Both the position numbers and the translations under genes were made by a program. Positions 8,783 to 17,233 of a stretch of 61,062 nt of DNA are shown one piece after another. Numbering within the stretch: the stretch's first letter is position 1; every line of letters begins with the position of its first letter. The notes under the pieces are model-generated. The model saw only the letters and a program-made list of their open reading frames with translations. It ran no database searches and had not been told where the DNA came from. Source of the DNA: Bacillota bacterium (GTDB lineage Bacteria; Sysuimicrobiota; Sysuimicrobiia; Sysuimicrobiales; Segetimicrobiaceae); NCBI GenBank assembly GCA_021324255.1, contig JAJPJL010000109.1, positions 1 through 61,062 on the forward strand, read 5' to 3'.

Positions 8783-9544
8783 CTACGCCCGGGGCCGCGG
8801 CTGCGCGGGAGCGTCTTCGATCTCCCGCAGGACCTCCTCGGCGGCCCGGGCCGGGTCGGGCGCGTGTGTGATCGGCCGCCCCACCACGAGCAGGTCGGCG
8901 CCCGCGCCGGCGGCGGCGCCCGCGGTGCGCACGCGGCGTTGATCGTCCGTTGCGCCGCCCGCCGCACGGATACCGGGGCACACGAGGAGGAACTCGGGGC
9001 CGCACGCCGCCCGGACTGCTTCGACCTCCAGCGGCGATACCACCACCCCGTCGAGCCCCGCGGCCCCGGCGAGATGCGCGAGGCGCAGCGCCACCTCCGT
9101 GGGCGTCCCGGCGGCACCGATCTCTCGGAGCGTCCGCTCGTCGATACTGGTCAGAAGCGTCACCCCGATGACCCGCGCCGGCCCGGCGCCGGTGTCACGA
9201 AACGCGCCATGGGCGGCCTCGCGCGCCGCGCGCATCATCTCGGTCCCGCCCGATGCGTGCACGGTGCAGAGCGCGACGCCGTGCCCCGCAGCCGCCCCGA
9301 CGGCGGCGCCGACGGTCGTCGGGATATCGTGAAATTTCATGTCGAGAAAGACGCGTCCCCGCTGCGCGATCGCGGCGATCGCGCGCGGCCCGGCGGCCGT
9401 GAACAACTGCGATCCGATCTTGAACCAGCGCACCACGCCCCGGAGCCGGTCGGCGAGCGCTTCGGCCTCGTCGAGCGCCGGGACGTCCAGCGCCACGATC
9501 AGCCGGTCGCGCGGATCAGCTCGGGTACCCCGCCGCTCAGCCAT
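8783..9544 (-). CDS. pyrF: Orotidine 5'-phosphate decarboxylase
   Basis: Last step of de novo UMP synthesis: decarboxylates OMP. The protein is 253 aa, the usual short PyrF class. The catalytic array is present as FLDMKFHDIPTTV (Asp-Lys-x-x-Asp) near residue 70. RLIVALDVP at the start and VCPGIRAAGG plus LLVVGRPIT near the end form the phosphate-binding site. It stands alone: no other pyr genes surround it. The ATG at 9544 lacks a strong ribosome site nearby; GTGAGGAG lies about 20 bases upstream. Function is secure. Confidence 0.96.
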   Translation of the reverse strand: MAERRGTRADPRDRLIVALDVPALDEAEALADRLRGVVRWFKIGSQLFTAAGPRAIAAIAQRGRVFLDMKFHDIPTTVGAAVGAAAGHGVALCTVHASGGTEMMRAAREAAHGAFRDTGAGPARVIGVTLLTSIDERTLREIGAAGTPTEVALRLAHLAGAAGLDGVVVSPLEVEAVRAACGPEFLLVCPGIRAAGGATDDQRRVRTAGAAAGAGADLLVVGRPITHAPDPARAAEEVLREIEDAPAQPRPRA

Positions 9545-9584
9545 CGATCATCGCTCGATCCGGGCTCCTCACCGCTGCGTTGCG

Positions 9585-9923
9585 CTACAGGCAGTGATCC
9601 ACGAGCGCCTGCACGGCCGACCCGTTGCCCCCTCCGCCCCACACACCGTCCGCCCAGGAGCGGAAGAGACCGAGCTTGTCGCCGCGGGAGTCCAGGCACT
9701 GGAACAGGGCGAGCGTCTTTTGGCTGCTGATCGATCCACCGCCCTGCGCGACTGCCGCGAACACGGAGACGGTATCGTAGACGCCGGCCGCGTACCCGTT
9801 CTTGAACGAGTCGCTGTCACGTTGAATATCGGCAATACCTTCGAAATACGCTCCCGGCGACGCGACGGCGGCAACGGCGGATCCGGCGACAAACGAGAAC
9901 ACGCATGCGGCGATCAACTTCAT
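9585..9923 (-). CDS. Small secreted protein, Rap1a/Tai-like pattern
   Basis: A 112-aa protein from the ATG at 9923, which has GGGGGGAG 7 bases upstream. The signal peptide is MKLIAACVFSFVAGSAVAAVA. The mature part contains GYAAGVYDTVSVF, a central FQCLDSRGDKLGLF and a C-terminal HC-L. The GY-x-x-GVYD element and two cysteines resemble Rap1a/Tai immunity-like secreted proteins, but the match is by eye and no amidase effector is nearby. It may simply be a small periplasmic protein with one disulfide. It lies 40 bases upstream of pyrF in the same direction. Confidence 0.7.
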   Translation of the reverse strand: MKLIAACVFSFVAGSAVAAVASPGAYFEGIADIQRDSDSFKNGYAAGVYDTVSVFAAVAQGGGSISSQKTLALFQCLDSRGDKLGLFRSWADGVWGGGGNGSAVQALVDHCL

Positions 9924-10347
9924 CGTTGTCTCCCCCCTTGGTCGGGTCCCCAGGCCAGCGTGAACGCGGACGGGCAGAGCAGGCCATGCCCGATGGACTC
10001 CGCGGACGAGAATTCTCCAGGGTGCCCCCCGCTCCTCGGTCGAGTGACGGTGTGCGCCCAGGCGGCATGGCCGGTCTGTTGGGTGTCCGGAATTTGTGGG
10101 GAAAAGTCCAACGTGGCCGTCTATCGCGCTACAATTAGCCACAACGGCCCCATGGAGATCGCGGCGGTTGCCTGTGTCCCTGACGCGGGGGTATTACGGG
10201 CGATCGAGCACCGGCCCGGCAGCGGCACAGGGCTTCGGAGACCGGCGGCGCCGGCAACCCGCCGCGGCAGTTTTGCAGAGACTTCGCGCAACGTTAACGT
10301 GAGCCTGCTATCATGCGATGCGAGGACGCGCGCGGGAGGGGCCCGTC
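9924..10347. other. Divergent intergenic region, 424 bases
   Basis: Lies between the minus-strand secreted protein and the plus-strand membrane protein, so it must hold both promoters. A plus-strand TACAAT at 10130-10135 and a TATCAT near 10309 resemble -10 boxes but neither has a convincing -35 partner. No ORF with a ribosome site, repeat or RNA structure was recognised. Confidence 0.5.
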
Positions 10348-10623
10348 ATGGGCACTGCGTTCGGGCAGCATGTGGCACTGTGGCTCATCGTCGCGGGCCT
10401 TGCGGCGCTCGTGGCCGTCGAACTGGCGCTCATCGCGAGCGGGCTCCTGCGGATTCCCGGGGCCGGCGTAGCGGAGCAAGACCCGTATTTGTGGTCCCTC
10501 TACATGGCGGACGCCGATCCGTACGTGTGGAGCGCGTACGTCGCGCCCGAATACGCTCCGGCGGGGCCGCAGAGTGAACCCGACGCGGACCAATCGCGCG
10601 GGCCGGACCGGATGGCGAGCTAA
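10348..10623 (+). CDS. Small single-pass membrane protein of unknown function
   Basis: A 91-aa protein starting at the ATG at 10348, with GGGAGGGG 7 bases upstream. Residues 7-35 form one hydrophobic helix (ALWLIVAGLAALVAVELALI). The short polar tail holds a doubled aromatic motif: DPYLWSLYMAD then DPYVWSAYVAP. It ends 25 bases before the stop of the convergent drug-exporter gene. No family recognised. The reverse frame here has no ribosome site and looks like a shadow. Confidence 0.6.
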   Translation: MGTAFGQHVALWLIVAGLAALVAVELALIASGLLRIPGAGVAEQDPYLWSLYMADADPYVWSAYVAPEYAPAGPQSEPDADQSRGPDRMAS

Positions 10624-10647
10624 CTCCGGGCCCCCGCCGGCACCGAC

Positions 10648-12219
10648 CTATCCATTCGCGGCGTTGCCGCGTCGCAGGAACACCAGGAGCGGCAGGCACA
10701 GCAGCGAGACGAGGCCGATCACCCCGAACGCGTAGTCGTACCCCACCACGGCCGCCTGCTGATCGAGCACCCGCTCGAGCCATGACAGCGCCTGCCAGTG
10801 GGCCACGCCGGGGGCGCTCCCATGCCGCAGGAAGGTCGCCTCGTAGGTCGCCCACCACCGCACGAACGTGGCATTTGACAATGACGCGTAGCGGATCAAG
10901 TGTGCGCTCGCGGTCGTCGTCCGGTGGTCCACGAGGGTGATCGCAATCGCCGTCCCGAGGCTGCTGCCCAGCTGTCGCAGCAGGCTGTTGATGCCGGTCG
11001 CGCTCTGCATCAACCGGCGGGGGATCGTGGACAGGGACGTGGTCGTGAGCGAGACAAAGACAAACGCGGACCCAAGCCCCTGGATGACTTGCGGCAGGAG
11101 CAGTTGGGCGGGTCCGCTGGCGAGATTGAACCGCGCCATTTGAAAGCAGGACAGCGCGCTGAGCCCGATGCCCACGAGCAACATGACGTACACGCCGACA
11201 CGATTGTACAAGGCCCCCGCGGCCGGCATCACGAGCACCATCGTCAGCGCCCGCGGCATCACGGTCACGCCGGACCGGATCGGACTGTACCCCAGCACGT
11301 TTTGAAGAAAGAGCGGCAGCAGCACCAGGCTCCCGAACCGCGTCAGGCTCACGAGGCCGCCGATCAGGGTTCCCGCGGCAAACGACACATTGCGCAGAAT
11401 CCGCAGATTGACCGCGGGCTCGGCGGTGCGGAGCTCCCACACGATGAACCCGGCGAGCGCCAGGGCGGAGAGCAACGAGAGCGTCACGATGACGTCGCTC
11501 TGAAACCATCCGTCCTGCTCGCCCTGCTCGAGGACGACCTGCATCGCCCCCAACCCGATCGCCATGAGGGCGATCCCGACCGCGTCGAGCCGTCGGAGCC
11601 CCCTGGCCCGCATGTACGGCGGGTCGGTAATGAACTGCGCGCCGAGCAACAGCCCCGCGATGCCCACGGGTACGTTCACAAAGAAAATCCAGGGCCACGA
11701 TTGTGCCTCGGTGATCCAGCCCCCGAGCGTCGGGCCGACCGCGGGGCCGAGCAGGACGATCATGCCGTAGAAGGCCATGGCTTGGGCTTGCTCTTCCACC
11801 GGAAAGGTTTCGCGCATGATGGCCTGCGCCGTCGGCTGCAGCGCGCCGCCGCCCAGCCCCTGGAGCACGCGGAAGGCGACGAGCTCGCCGAGGGTGCGCG
11901 ACAGCCCGCACAGCAGCGAGGCTCCGGCGAAGATGGTGATCGCAGCCAGAAACATCCGTTTGCGGCCGAGGACCGACGACACCCACGCGGTGAGCGGCAT
12001 GGTGATCACGAGCGTGATCAGATAGGAGGTGGTCACCCACGCGACTTCGTGGGTCGTCACGCCGTACGCCGCCTGGATGTGCGGGAGCGATACGGTGACG
12101 ACGCTGGTATCGATGGAGGCCATCATCGAGCCTGAGAGGACCGAGGCGGCGACGACCCACTTGCCGGGATGCGCCCGCGCGCCCTGCCCCGCAGGCGTCG
12201 CGACTACCGCCACTGTCAC
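10648..12219 (-). CDS. DHA2-family MFS multidrug exporter (EmrB/QacA type)
   Basis: Proton-driven drug exporter in the inner membrane, about 523 aa with 14 predicted membrane helices. Motif ASIDTSVVTVSLPHIQ in helix 1 and GRKRMFLAAITIFAGASLLC in loop 2-3 are typical of the DHA2 family, as is the motif C-like MIVLLGPAVGPTLGG in helix 5. The first GTG (12219) follows GAGAGG too closely; the GTG at 12213 has a better spaced site, so the first two residues are uncertain. In diderms such pumps often pair with EmrA-like adaptors, but none is adjacent. Substrate unknown. Confidence 0.93.
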   Translation of the reverse strand: MTVAVVATPAGQGARAHPGKWVVAASVLSGSMMASIDTSVVTVSLPHIQAAYGVTTHEVAWVTTSYLITLVITMPLTAWVSSVLGRKRMFLAAITIFAGASLLCGLSRTLGELVAFRVLQGLGGGALQPTAQAIMRETFPVEEQAQAMAFYGMIVLLGPAVGPTLGGWITEAQSWPWIFFVNVPVGIAGLLLGAQFITDPPYMRARGLRRLDAVGIALMAIGLGAMQVVLEQGEQDGWFQSDVIVTLSLLSALALAGFIVWELRTAEPAVNLRILRNVSFAAGTLIGGLVSLTRFGSLVLLPLFLQNVLGYSPIRSGVTVMPRALTMVLVMPAAGALYNRVGVYVMLLVGIGLSALSCFQMARFNLASGPAQLLLPQVIQGLGSAFVFVSLTTTSLSTIPRRLMQSATGINSLLRQLGSSLGTAIAITLVDHRTTTASAHLIRYASLSNATFVRWWATYEATFLRHGSAPGVAHWQALSWLERVLDQQAAVVGYDYAFGVIGLVSLLCLPLLVFLRRGNAANG

Positions 12220-12395
12220 CCCTCTCGAAACCGCGGGTAGGGTCGGGCAGCCTTGGCGACGCTTCGGCCACGAAACGTGGACAGACCGATGAGCTCAGCG
12301 AGCCGTTCCTAGAGTGTTTTTGGGCGTCGATGACGGCCTCCCCTGCCGCCGGGGGCGCGCGCACCGCGATCCTTAGAGCCGCGGCTGCCGGGAAC

Positions 12396-13232
12396 TCAGG
12401 GGCGGCGGATGGGAGCGTCGGTCGGACGGAGCGGGTTTTGTCCCGCGGGCACGTGCGCCACGCACCCGAACGATGACGCGGCCACGGCATCGACCTCGGT
12501 GGTGACGGCCCGGGTGCGCACCCATGCCGCGAGGCCCACGACGACGCCGCCATCCACCACCGGAGCGCCCGAGTCACCGTTCACGGGCGCCGCGGCGGCG
12601 GGGAAGCGCATCGTGAGGATCGTCGCGCCATCGGGCGCCCTGGCGGTGCCGGTCAAGCGCCCCTCCCGCTCCACCGGGATGGGCGAATGCCCGGCGCGAC
12701 CCCCGAAGCCGACGACGCGGACAGCGCCAGCTCGAGGCGGCGCGGAGGACGTTCGGATCCGCAGCGGGACGGCGGCCAGCGCGGATGTGGCGGGGGCAAA
12801 CCCCCAGAGCGGGAACAACGGGACTTCGGGTCCGACGTGAACGATCGCGACGTCGCGACCGATTGCTCCGGGCGCGCCGAGCATCGCCGGATTCCAGCAC
12901 GCCACCCGCGCGGCATATTCCGCGTGATTCACCACGGCAACCAGCATGACGTTCGTGTCCCGGACCGCATCCGCGACCACGTGCGAGGCGGTGTAGGCGT
13001 CGCCGGACCCATCGAAGAAGAACGCGGAGCCGTACTCGTACGGCTGCCACGTGTGCTTGTCCACGGTCACGAGCAGCACCACCCCGGGTCCGACGCTGGC
13101 CGCCACGGCCGCGGCCGGCCGGTCCGCTGTGCCGCCCGCCGCCGCCGCGAGCGCGACGCATGCCGCGGCACGCAGCGCCACGACCCGGCGGGCGCGCCGG
13201 CTCGGCCGCGGACTGCCCATCGGCCCCGGCAT
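12396..13232 (-). CDS. Secreted trypsin-like serine protease
   Basis: Chymotrypsin-fold peptidase of 278 aa with an N-terminal export signal (VVALRAAACVALAAAAGG). The catalytic triad is visible in order: His in YTASHVVAD near residue 83, Asp in GRDVAIVHV near 127, Ser in NGDSGAPVV near 220. The strand GSAFFFDG before the His is the usual entry. No PDZ domain follows, so it is a stand-alone trypsin-like enzyme and not a full HtrA. It starts 18 bases after the stop of the peptide-binding protein gene and is probably co-transcribed with it, which suggests extracellular or periplasmic proteolysis feeding peptide uptake. Confidence 0.85.
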   Translation of the reverse strand: MPGPMGSPRPSRRARRVVALRAAACVALAAAAGGTADRPAAAVAASVGPGVVLLVTVDKHTWQPYEYGSAFFFDGSGDAYTASHVVADAVRDTNVMLVAVVNHAEYAARVACWNPAMLGAPGAIGRDVAIVHVGPEVPLFPLWGFAPATSALAAVPLRIRTSSAPPRAGAVRVVGFGGRAGHSPIPVEREGRLTGTARAPDGATILTMRFPAAAAPVNGDSGAPVVDGGVVVGLAAWVRTRAVTTEVDAVAASSFGCVAHVPAGQNPLRPTDAPIRRP

Positions 13233-13250
13233 CGGGCGTGGAGACGTCCG

Positions 13251-14810
13251 CTATTTGGCCGAGAGTCTCACCCTCGCGAGCGGATCGCCGCCAAAGAGCA
13301 CGAAGGGTTCATAGTTGTGCACCCGTGCGCTGGTGAGGAAGATCTCCTTTTGCACGTAGTACTCGATCGCCGGGACATCCGCCGCGAACCGCTGCTGGAT
13401 CTCGCGGAGGATCTTGGCCCGCTCCGCCTTACCCGCGACCGTGCGCTGTTGCTCGAAGAGCTGATCGACCGCGGTGTATCGGGGAATGTTGAGCCCGGCC
13501 GGGGGAATGCGGCGGCCGATGAACGACGCGATCTGTCCGTCCGGGTCCGGCGAGAGCGCGTCGCCAATCACCACCGCCGGGGTCGTAGGCAGGATTCGAT
13601 CCTGCACGAGGGTGCCGCGCTCGAGCGGCCGCGGCTGCAGTTCGATCCCGACCTGCGCGAAGTTGGCGGCGAGGAACTGCGCGGCGTTGATGTCCGCGGT
13701 GTCATTGTAGGTGTCAACGAACCCCTTGATCGGCAGTGACACGCCGGACTCCTTGAGGAGCTCCCGCGCCTTGGCGGCGTCGTAGGTGTTCTGCGGATTG
13801 GCGGACGCGTCGTACCCGGTCATCCCCGGCAGGAGCAGCCCCGCGTACCCAGGGGTGCCGAATCCGCGGAGCACCGTCGAGATCAATCCGGGATAGTCGA
13901 TCGCGTACCGCATCGCCTCGCGGACCTTGAGGTTGTCAAACGGCTTCACCGTGGTGTTGAGCTCGAGGTAGTCGATGCGCAGCGCCTGCTTCGCGATCAC
14001 GGTCATGCCGGGGACGTTTTGATACTGTGTCGCGATGATCGGATCGGTGCTCGTGATGTCGACGGCCCCGGTTTTCACCGCCAGCGCGGCCGTTTGGCTG
14101 TCGGCGATCGCCTTGAAGTCGATCTCGTCGATCGCCGGACGGGAGCCCCAGTAGTCGGGGTTGCGCACGATCACGACATCTTGATTGGGGGTGATCGATT
14201 GCAGCATGTACGGCCCGGTCCCGATCGGCGTCTTGTCATAGCCGGCCCGGCCCAGCTTGTCCCACGCCGCCTTCGACATGACCCACCCGGTCGACGGCTC
14301 GACGTTGACGACATTCCAGATAAAACCCTGAAACGGCGCGCTCAGGTGGAACGCCGCCGTGTACGGGTCGGGACACGTCACGCTGTCGACGATGGAGGCC
14401 TGGGTCTGCCAGAATGAGTGATTGGCCGGGTCTTTATTGAAGTCCCACGTGAATTGGACGTCCGCGCAGGTGAACTCGCCGTAGCCCCGCTGCCACTTCA
14501 CCCCCTTGCGCAGGGTAAACGTCCACGTTTTCCCGTCCGGGCTGATCGTGTACGCCGTGGCGAGATCGGGGCCGATCTTCCAGGTTTTGGCGTCGACCTG
14601 CAGCAACGCATCGTAGATCTGCGCCATCACCTCGGTGTCCTCGCCCGTCGTCGTGAACGCCGGGATCTTGCTCGTCCCCGTCGAGATGAGCGCGTACACC
14701 AGCGTCGCGCCGGCCGCTCCCGCGGGCCGGCCCGGCACAGCCGCGGACACGCCCGCGGTCAGGACCAGCAGCAGCACACACCGAAGCAACGCGCTCAGAC
14801 ATCGCCGCAT
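13251..14810 (-). CDS. Peptide ABC transporter substrate-binding protein, family 5
   Basis: Second DppA/OppA-family binding protein, 519 aa and complete. It has a signal peptide (LLRCVLLLVLTAGVSAAVPG), followed by the family block TWTFTLRKGVKWQRGYGEFT near residue 95. It also has TPIGTGPYMLQSITPNQDVV near 185 and the C-terminal ILREIQQRFAADVPAIEYYV. No AAC lipobox is seen, so it is periplasmic or anchored otherwise. It differs clearly from the copy at 1-1626. No permease genes adjoin; the protease gene follows directly. Family sure, ligand unknown. Confidence 0.94.
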   Translation of the reverse strand: MRRCLSALLRCVLLLVLTAGVSAAVPGRPAGAAGATLVYALISTGTSKIPAFTTTGEDTEVMAQIYDALLQVDAKTWKIGPDLATAYTISPDGKTWTFTLRKGVKWQRGYGEFTCADVQFTWDFNKDPANHSFWQTQASIVDSVTCPDPYTAAFHLSAPFQGFIWNVVNVEPSTGWVMSKAAWDKLGRAGYDKTPIGTGPYMLQSITPNQDVVIVRNPDYWGSRPAIDEIDFKAIADSQTAALAVKTGAVDITSTDPIIATQYQNVPGMTVIAKQALRIDYLELNTTVKPFDNLKVREAMRYAIDYPGLISTVLRGFGTPGYAGLLLPGMTGYDASANPQNTYDAAKARELLKESGVSLPIKGFVDTYNDTADINAAQFLAANFAQVGIELQPRPLERGTLVQDRILPTTPAVVIGDALSPDPDGQIASFIGRRIPPAGLNIPRYTAVDQLFEQQRTVAGKAERAKILREIQQRFAADVPAIEYYVQKEIFLTSARVHNYEPFVLFGGDPLARVRLSAK

Positions 14811-14961
14811 AACTCGGGCTCCTCTCCCGGCGGGACCGGCAGATTTCTCGTGCGAATACGCCGCGGGTGATCGCTCCGGGTGCCGCGGCCAAGGCGCGAC
14901 GAGCCGTCGCGGGCGCGCCGCCGCGAAGCGTGCGGCGGCCGGTGTGCCGGGCGGATCTGCG

Positions 14962-15390
14962 TCAGTGCACCGGCAACACGATGTAGGTGCCCGGCGGCAG
15001 CGCGCTCTGCAACAGGGCCGGCAGCATCAGCACCGGGTTCACCCCGCGTACGGGCGCCGGGGGAACGATGACTTGGGGACTGTGCTGGACCACTCCGGGC
15101 AGGGACGATGCCGTGCTCGACGTCGGGATCACGTACGCCCGGCTTTGCCGCTCGGGTTGGAGCAACAGCACAGCGGGCACCGAGGTCGCGGCTGTGCCGG
15201 GCGCAATCGTGCTGCGAATCGTGCCGTTCGGGGGTGCGCCCCCGGAGAGCAACGGAACCGGCGGGCCGGCGAGCGACCCAACCGGGGCGGTGAAGACAAT
15301 GGCGTTTGGCGCGTCGGCCCACGCGGGACCACTGAGCGCCGCCGCCGTGCCGATGCCCAACAGGACAACCGCCGTAACGCGCCCGCGCAT
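14962..15390 (-). CDS. Secreted hypothetical protein
   Basis: A 142-aa protein from the ATG at 15390, preceded by GGAGGGAAGG. The signal peptide is VTAVVLLGIGTAAALSGPAWA. The mature sequence is rich in Ala, Pro, Val and Ser with few charged residues (APVRGVNPVLMLPALLQSAL) and ends GTYIVLPVH, a low-complexity, strand-prone pattern. No family recognised. It is transcribed away from the COG4315-type gene, with about 200 bases between them that should hold both promoters. Confidence 0.65.
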   Translation of the reverse strand: MRGRVTAVVLLGIGTAAALSGPAWADAPNAIVFTAPVGSLAGPPVPLLSGGAPPNGTIRSTIAPGTAATSVPAVLLLQPERQSRAYVIPTSSTASSLPGVVQHSPQVIVPPAPVRGVNPVLMLPALLQSALPPGTYIVLPVH

Positions 15391-15590
15391 GCGCACACCT
15401 TCCCTCCGTACCAGCCCCACTCTGCCATTCCGCGTCGCGACGCGCGTTCCCTCCGGCGATCAGCGGCCGGCTGAAGGACAAGAGCCCCGCGAACGAGCCG
15501 CATGCCGCGCGCGTAGGCAAATGTGTGGGCCTTACGTGGTCGTCGCCACACGGGATCGAATTGACGCAGGGACACGAAGGAGGATCAGCA

Positions 15591-16142
15591 ATGCGACTTA
15601 TGCTTCGCCCCCGGCCGGACTGCCGTCACCCAGAGCTACCGTCGATCGCCACGGCGGTGGCGCTGGCAGGATCGCTGGCGGTGCTCGGAGGAGGCGCGTT
15701 CCAGACTGCTCACGGTGCGGCTACCACCCCGCCGCCGCGGGTCGATCCGGCGCCCTCGGCGCAACCAACGATCGAGGCAGCGCACACGACCCTTGGCGAG
15801 ATCTTGGTGGATGCCAAAGGGATGACGCTCTATCGCTACACGGCGGATCGGAAGGATCTCAGCAACTGCTACGCGGCCTACGGTTGCGAGGCGCTGTGGC
15901 CCATTGTCTCGCCGGGCCCAGGCGGGCGGGTGGTGGCCGGCCCAGGCGCGGTCCACAACGCGCTCGGTGTCATCACGCGGAAGGATGGGAAGAAACAAGT
16001 GACGTATGGCGGCTGGCCGCTCTATACGTACACGGTGGACCGAAAGCCCGGGCAGACGGCTGGCCAGGGCTTCAAGGATGCCCGTGGGATCTGGTTCGTC
16101 GTGTACGCGACGCCGAGCAAGAACCCAGCGCCCGCGTCCTAG
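15591..16142 (+). CDS. Secreted COG4315-type repeat protein
   Basis: Extracytoplasmic protein of 183 aa of the family described as secreted repeat of unknown function (COG4315). The start ATG at 15591 has GAAGGAGG 8 bases upstream. A hydrophobic export segment (ATAVALAGSLAVLGGGAF) is followed by two copies of the family motif: LVDAKGMTLYRYTADRKD near residue 75 and YGGWPLYTYTVDRKPGQT near 145, separated by CEALWPIVSP. The motif Y-x-[FWY]-x-x-D is the family signature. Two cysteines (NCYAAYGC) may pair. Function unknown even in relatives. The small coupled gene pair follows after 17 bases. Confidence 0.88.
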   Translation: MRLMLRPRPDCRHPELPSIATAVALAGSLAVLGGGAFQTAHGAATTPPPRVDPAPSAQPTIEAAHTTLGEILVDAKGMTLYRYTADRKDLSNCYAAYGCEALWPIVSPGPGGRVVAGPGAVHNALGVITRKDGKKQVTYGGWPLYTYTVDRKPGQTAGQGFKDARGIWFVVYATPSKNPAPAS

Positions 16143-16159
16143 TGGCGCATGACTGTCCC

Positions 16160-16333
16160 ATGTCGCGCATCGGTCGCCCCATTCGTGAGGTAACGTACGT
16201 GCCGCTCGAAGAACCCGTGCCCCGCCCCGTGCGGTTACCCGCGCCGCCAGCGGAGCCTGACAGGCCGTTGGAGCCGGCGCGAACGCCGGGCCGGCCTGCT
16301 CCTGCTCCCGAGCAGGCGCCGACGGAACGGTGA
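16160..16333 (+). CDS. Short proline-rich protein coupled to the next gene
   Basis: A 57-aa frame starting MSRIGRPIREVTYVPLEEPV and continuing as a Pro/Glu/Ala-rich stretch (PAPPAEPDRPLEPARTPG). Its stop overlaps the next gene's start in GTGA, which implies translational coupling. From memory, actinobacterial genomes hold similar short 'GRP-R-x-hydrophobic-EP' proteins directly before a gene with the WRLxExPEGLRLLSLxDDxVWP block, and this pair matches that pattern. Function is not known to me. No strong ribosome site is seen, so the exact start is less sure than the pairing. Confidence 0.6.
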   Translation: MSRIGRPIREVTYVPLEEPVPRPVRLPAPPAEPDRPLEPARTPGRPAPAPEQAPTER

Positions 16334-16986
16334 TCTCTCGCGCCACCTGCGTGCTCGCGCCGCTGATCGCGGGGTTCTTTGCGCTCTGGGCCTCCCACGC
16401 CGCGACCGAAATTCTGATCTTTTACGGGGTGTTCATCTGTCAGGGTGCGCTTTGGGCGCTGTGGTGGTTCGAAGCGCGCCCGGACGCGGCCCCGTTCTAT
16501 CACCGCGTGCCCGGGTCGAAGCCGGTGCCGGGATACGTCGAGGGGTGGCGCCGATGGCGGCTGCGCGAGATGCCGGAAGGCCTCCGCCTGTTGTCCTTGT
16601 GGGATGACAGCGTATGGCCGGCCCGAGCGAGGATGGCCGCCCACCGGAGGCTCTCGTGCCATGGGGCGGGCCTGTACGCATATCGCCGGCTCCATCTTGC
16701 GGTGCGCGACGCTACGGCGTTCCAAGGCGCCGGCCCGCGTTCGCTCGCCGGTCCGCAGCCTCAGGTCTTCGGCCGCGTGGCGCTGTGGGGTCGGGTCATC
16801 GAGTGCGAACGCGGCTGGCAGGGAGAGTTTGGGTACCCGCAGGTACTGTACGTGGTCGGGCTGGCGGACGATGTCCGCGACGCGCTCCAGCGCGACTACG
16901 CGATCGAAGTGTACGCCGTGACCGCGAAGGAATTGTGTGACCTCGCGGCTCGCGAGCAGGCGGAGGTCACAGGCGCCCCCGCGTGA
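16330..16986 (+). CDS. Membrane-anchored conserved hypothetical protein
   Basis: A 218-aa protein starting at a GTG inside the overlap with the preceding short gene. Residues 8-45 hold one or two membrane helices (LIAGFFALWASHAATEILIF, GVFICQGALWALWWF). A soluble domain follows with a distinctive block, WRLREMPEGLRLLSLWDD then SVWPAR. Later come HGAGLYAYR, FGRVALWGRVIECERGWQ and FGYPQVLYVVGL. This looks like the partner protein of a two-gene unit seen mainly in Actinobacteria, where the soluble domain occurs without the membrane helices; that recollection needs a search. No enzymatic motif is seen. Confidence 0.72.
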   Translation: MISRATCVLAPLIAGFFALWASHAATEILIFYGVFICQGALWALWWFEARPDAAPFYHRVPGSKPVPGYVEGWRRWRLREMPEGLRLLSLWDDSVWPARARMAAHRRLSCHGAGLYAYRRLHLAVRDATAFQGAGPRSLAGPQPQVFGRVALWGRVIECERGWQGEFGYPQVLYVVGLADDVRDALQRDYAIEVYAVTAKELCDLAAREQAEVTGAPA

Positions 16987-17160
16987 TCAACGTCGCCGGC
17001 AGGCGGCGACGCCGACAAACAATGCCGCGAGCACGGCAGCGGCCTCGCACCCATCGTATCCGCAGCAAGTATGTCTTTTGAGCGCGGTCCCGACGGCGGC
17101 GATGTCGGCGACGTTGGCCCCGGAGATCCCCGAGAAGATGACGGTGGCAACGAGCACCAC
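16987..17160 (-). CDS. Possible small two-helix membrane protein
   Basis: A 57-aa frame from a GTG at 17160: VVLVATVIFSGISGANVADI, then a CCGYDGC cluster, then a second hydrophobic helix (AAAVLAALFVGVAA) ending CRRR. The helix-Cys loop-helix layout with positive end is protein-like, but no ribosome site is seen. It ends one base after the convergent gene's stop and lies 73 bases downstream of the GNAT gene. Treat as tentative. Confidence 0.25.
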   Translation of the reverse strand: MVLVATVIFSGISGANVADIAAVGTALKRHTCCGYDGCEAAAVLAALFVGVAACRRR

Positions 17161-17233
17161 TGGCAGGCGATCGACGCGTCGGTCTTCGGGATCGGAGAGC
17201 GATGTCGTTCCTTCCAGGGGCGGGGATCCCGGT

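Noticed and set aside
10130-10135. TACAAT as a -10 box for the small membrane protein gene
   Set aside because: No -35 match lies 16-19 bases upstream and the leader would exceed 200 bases.
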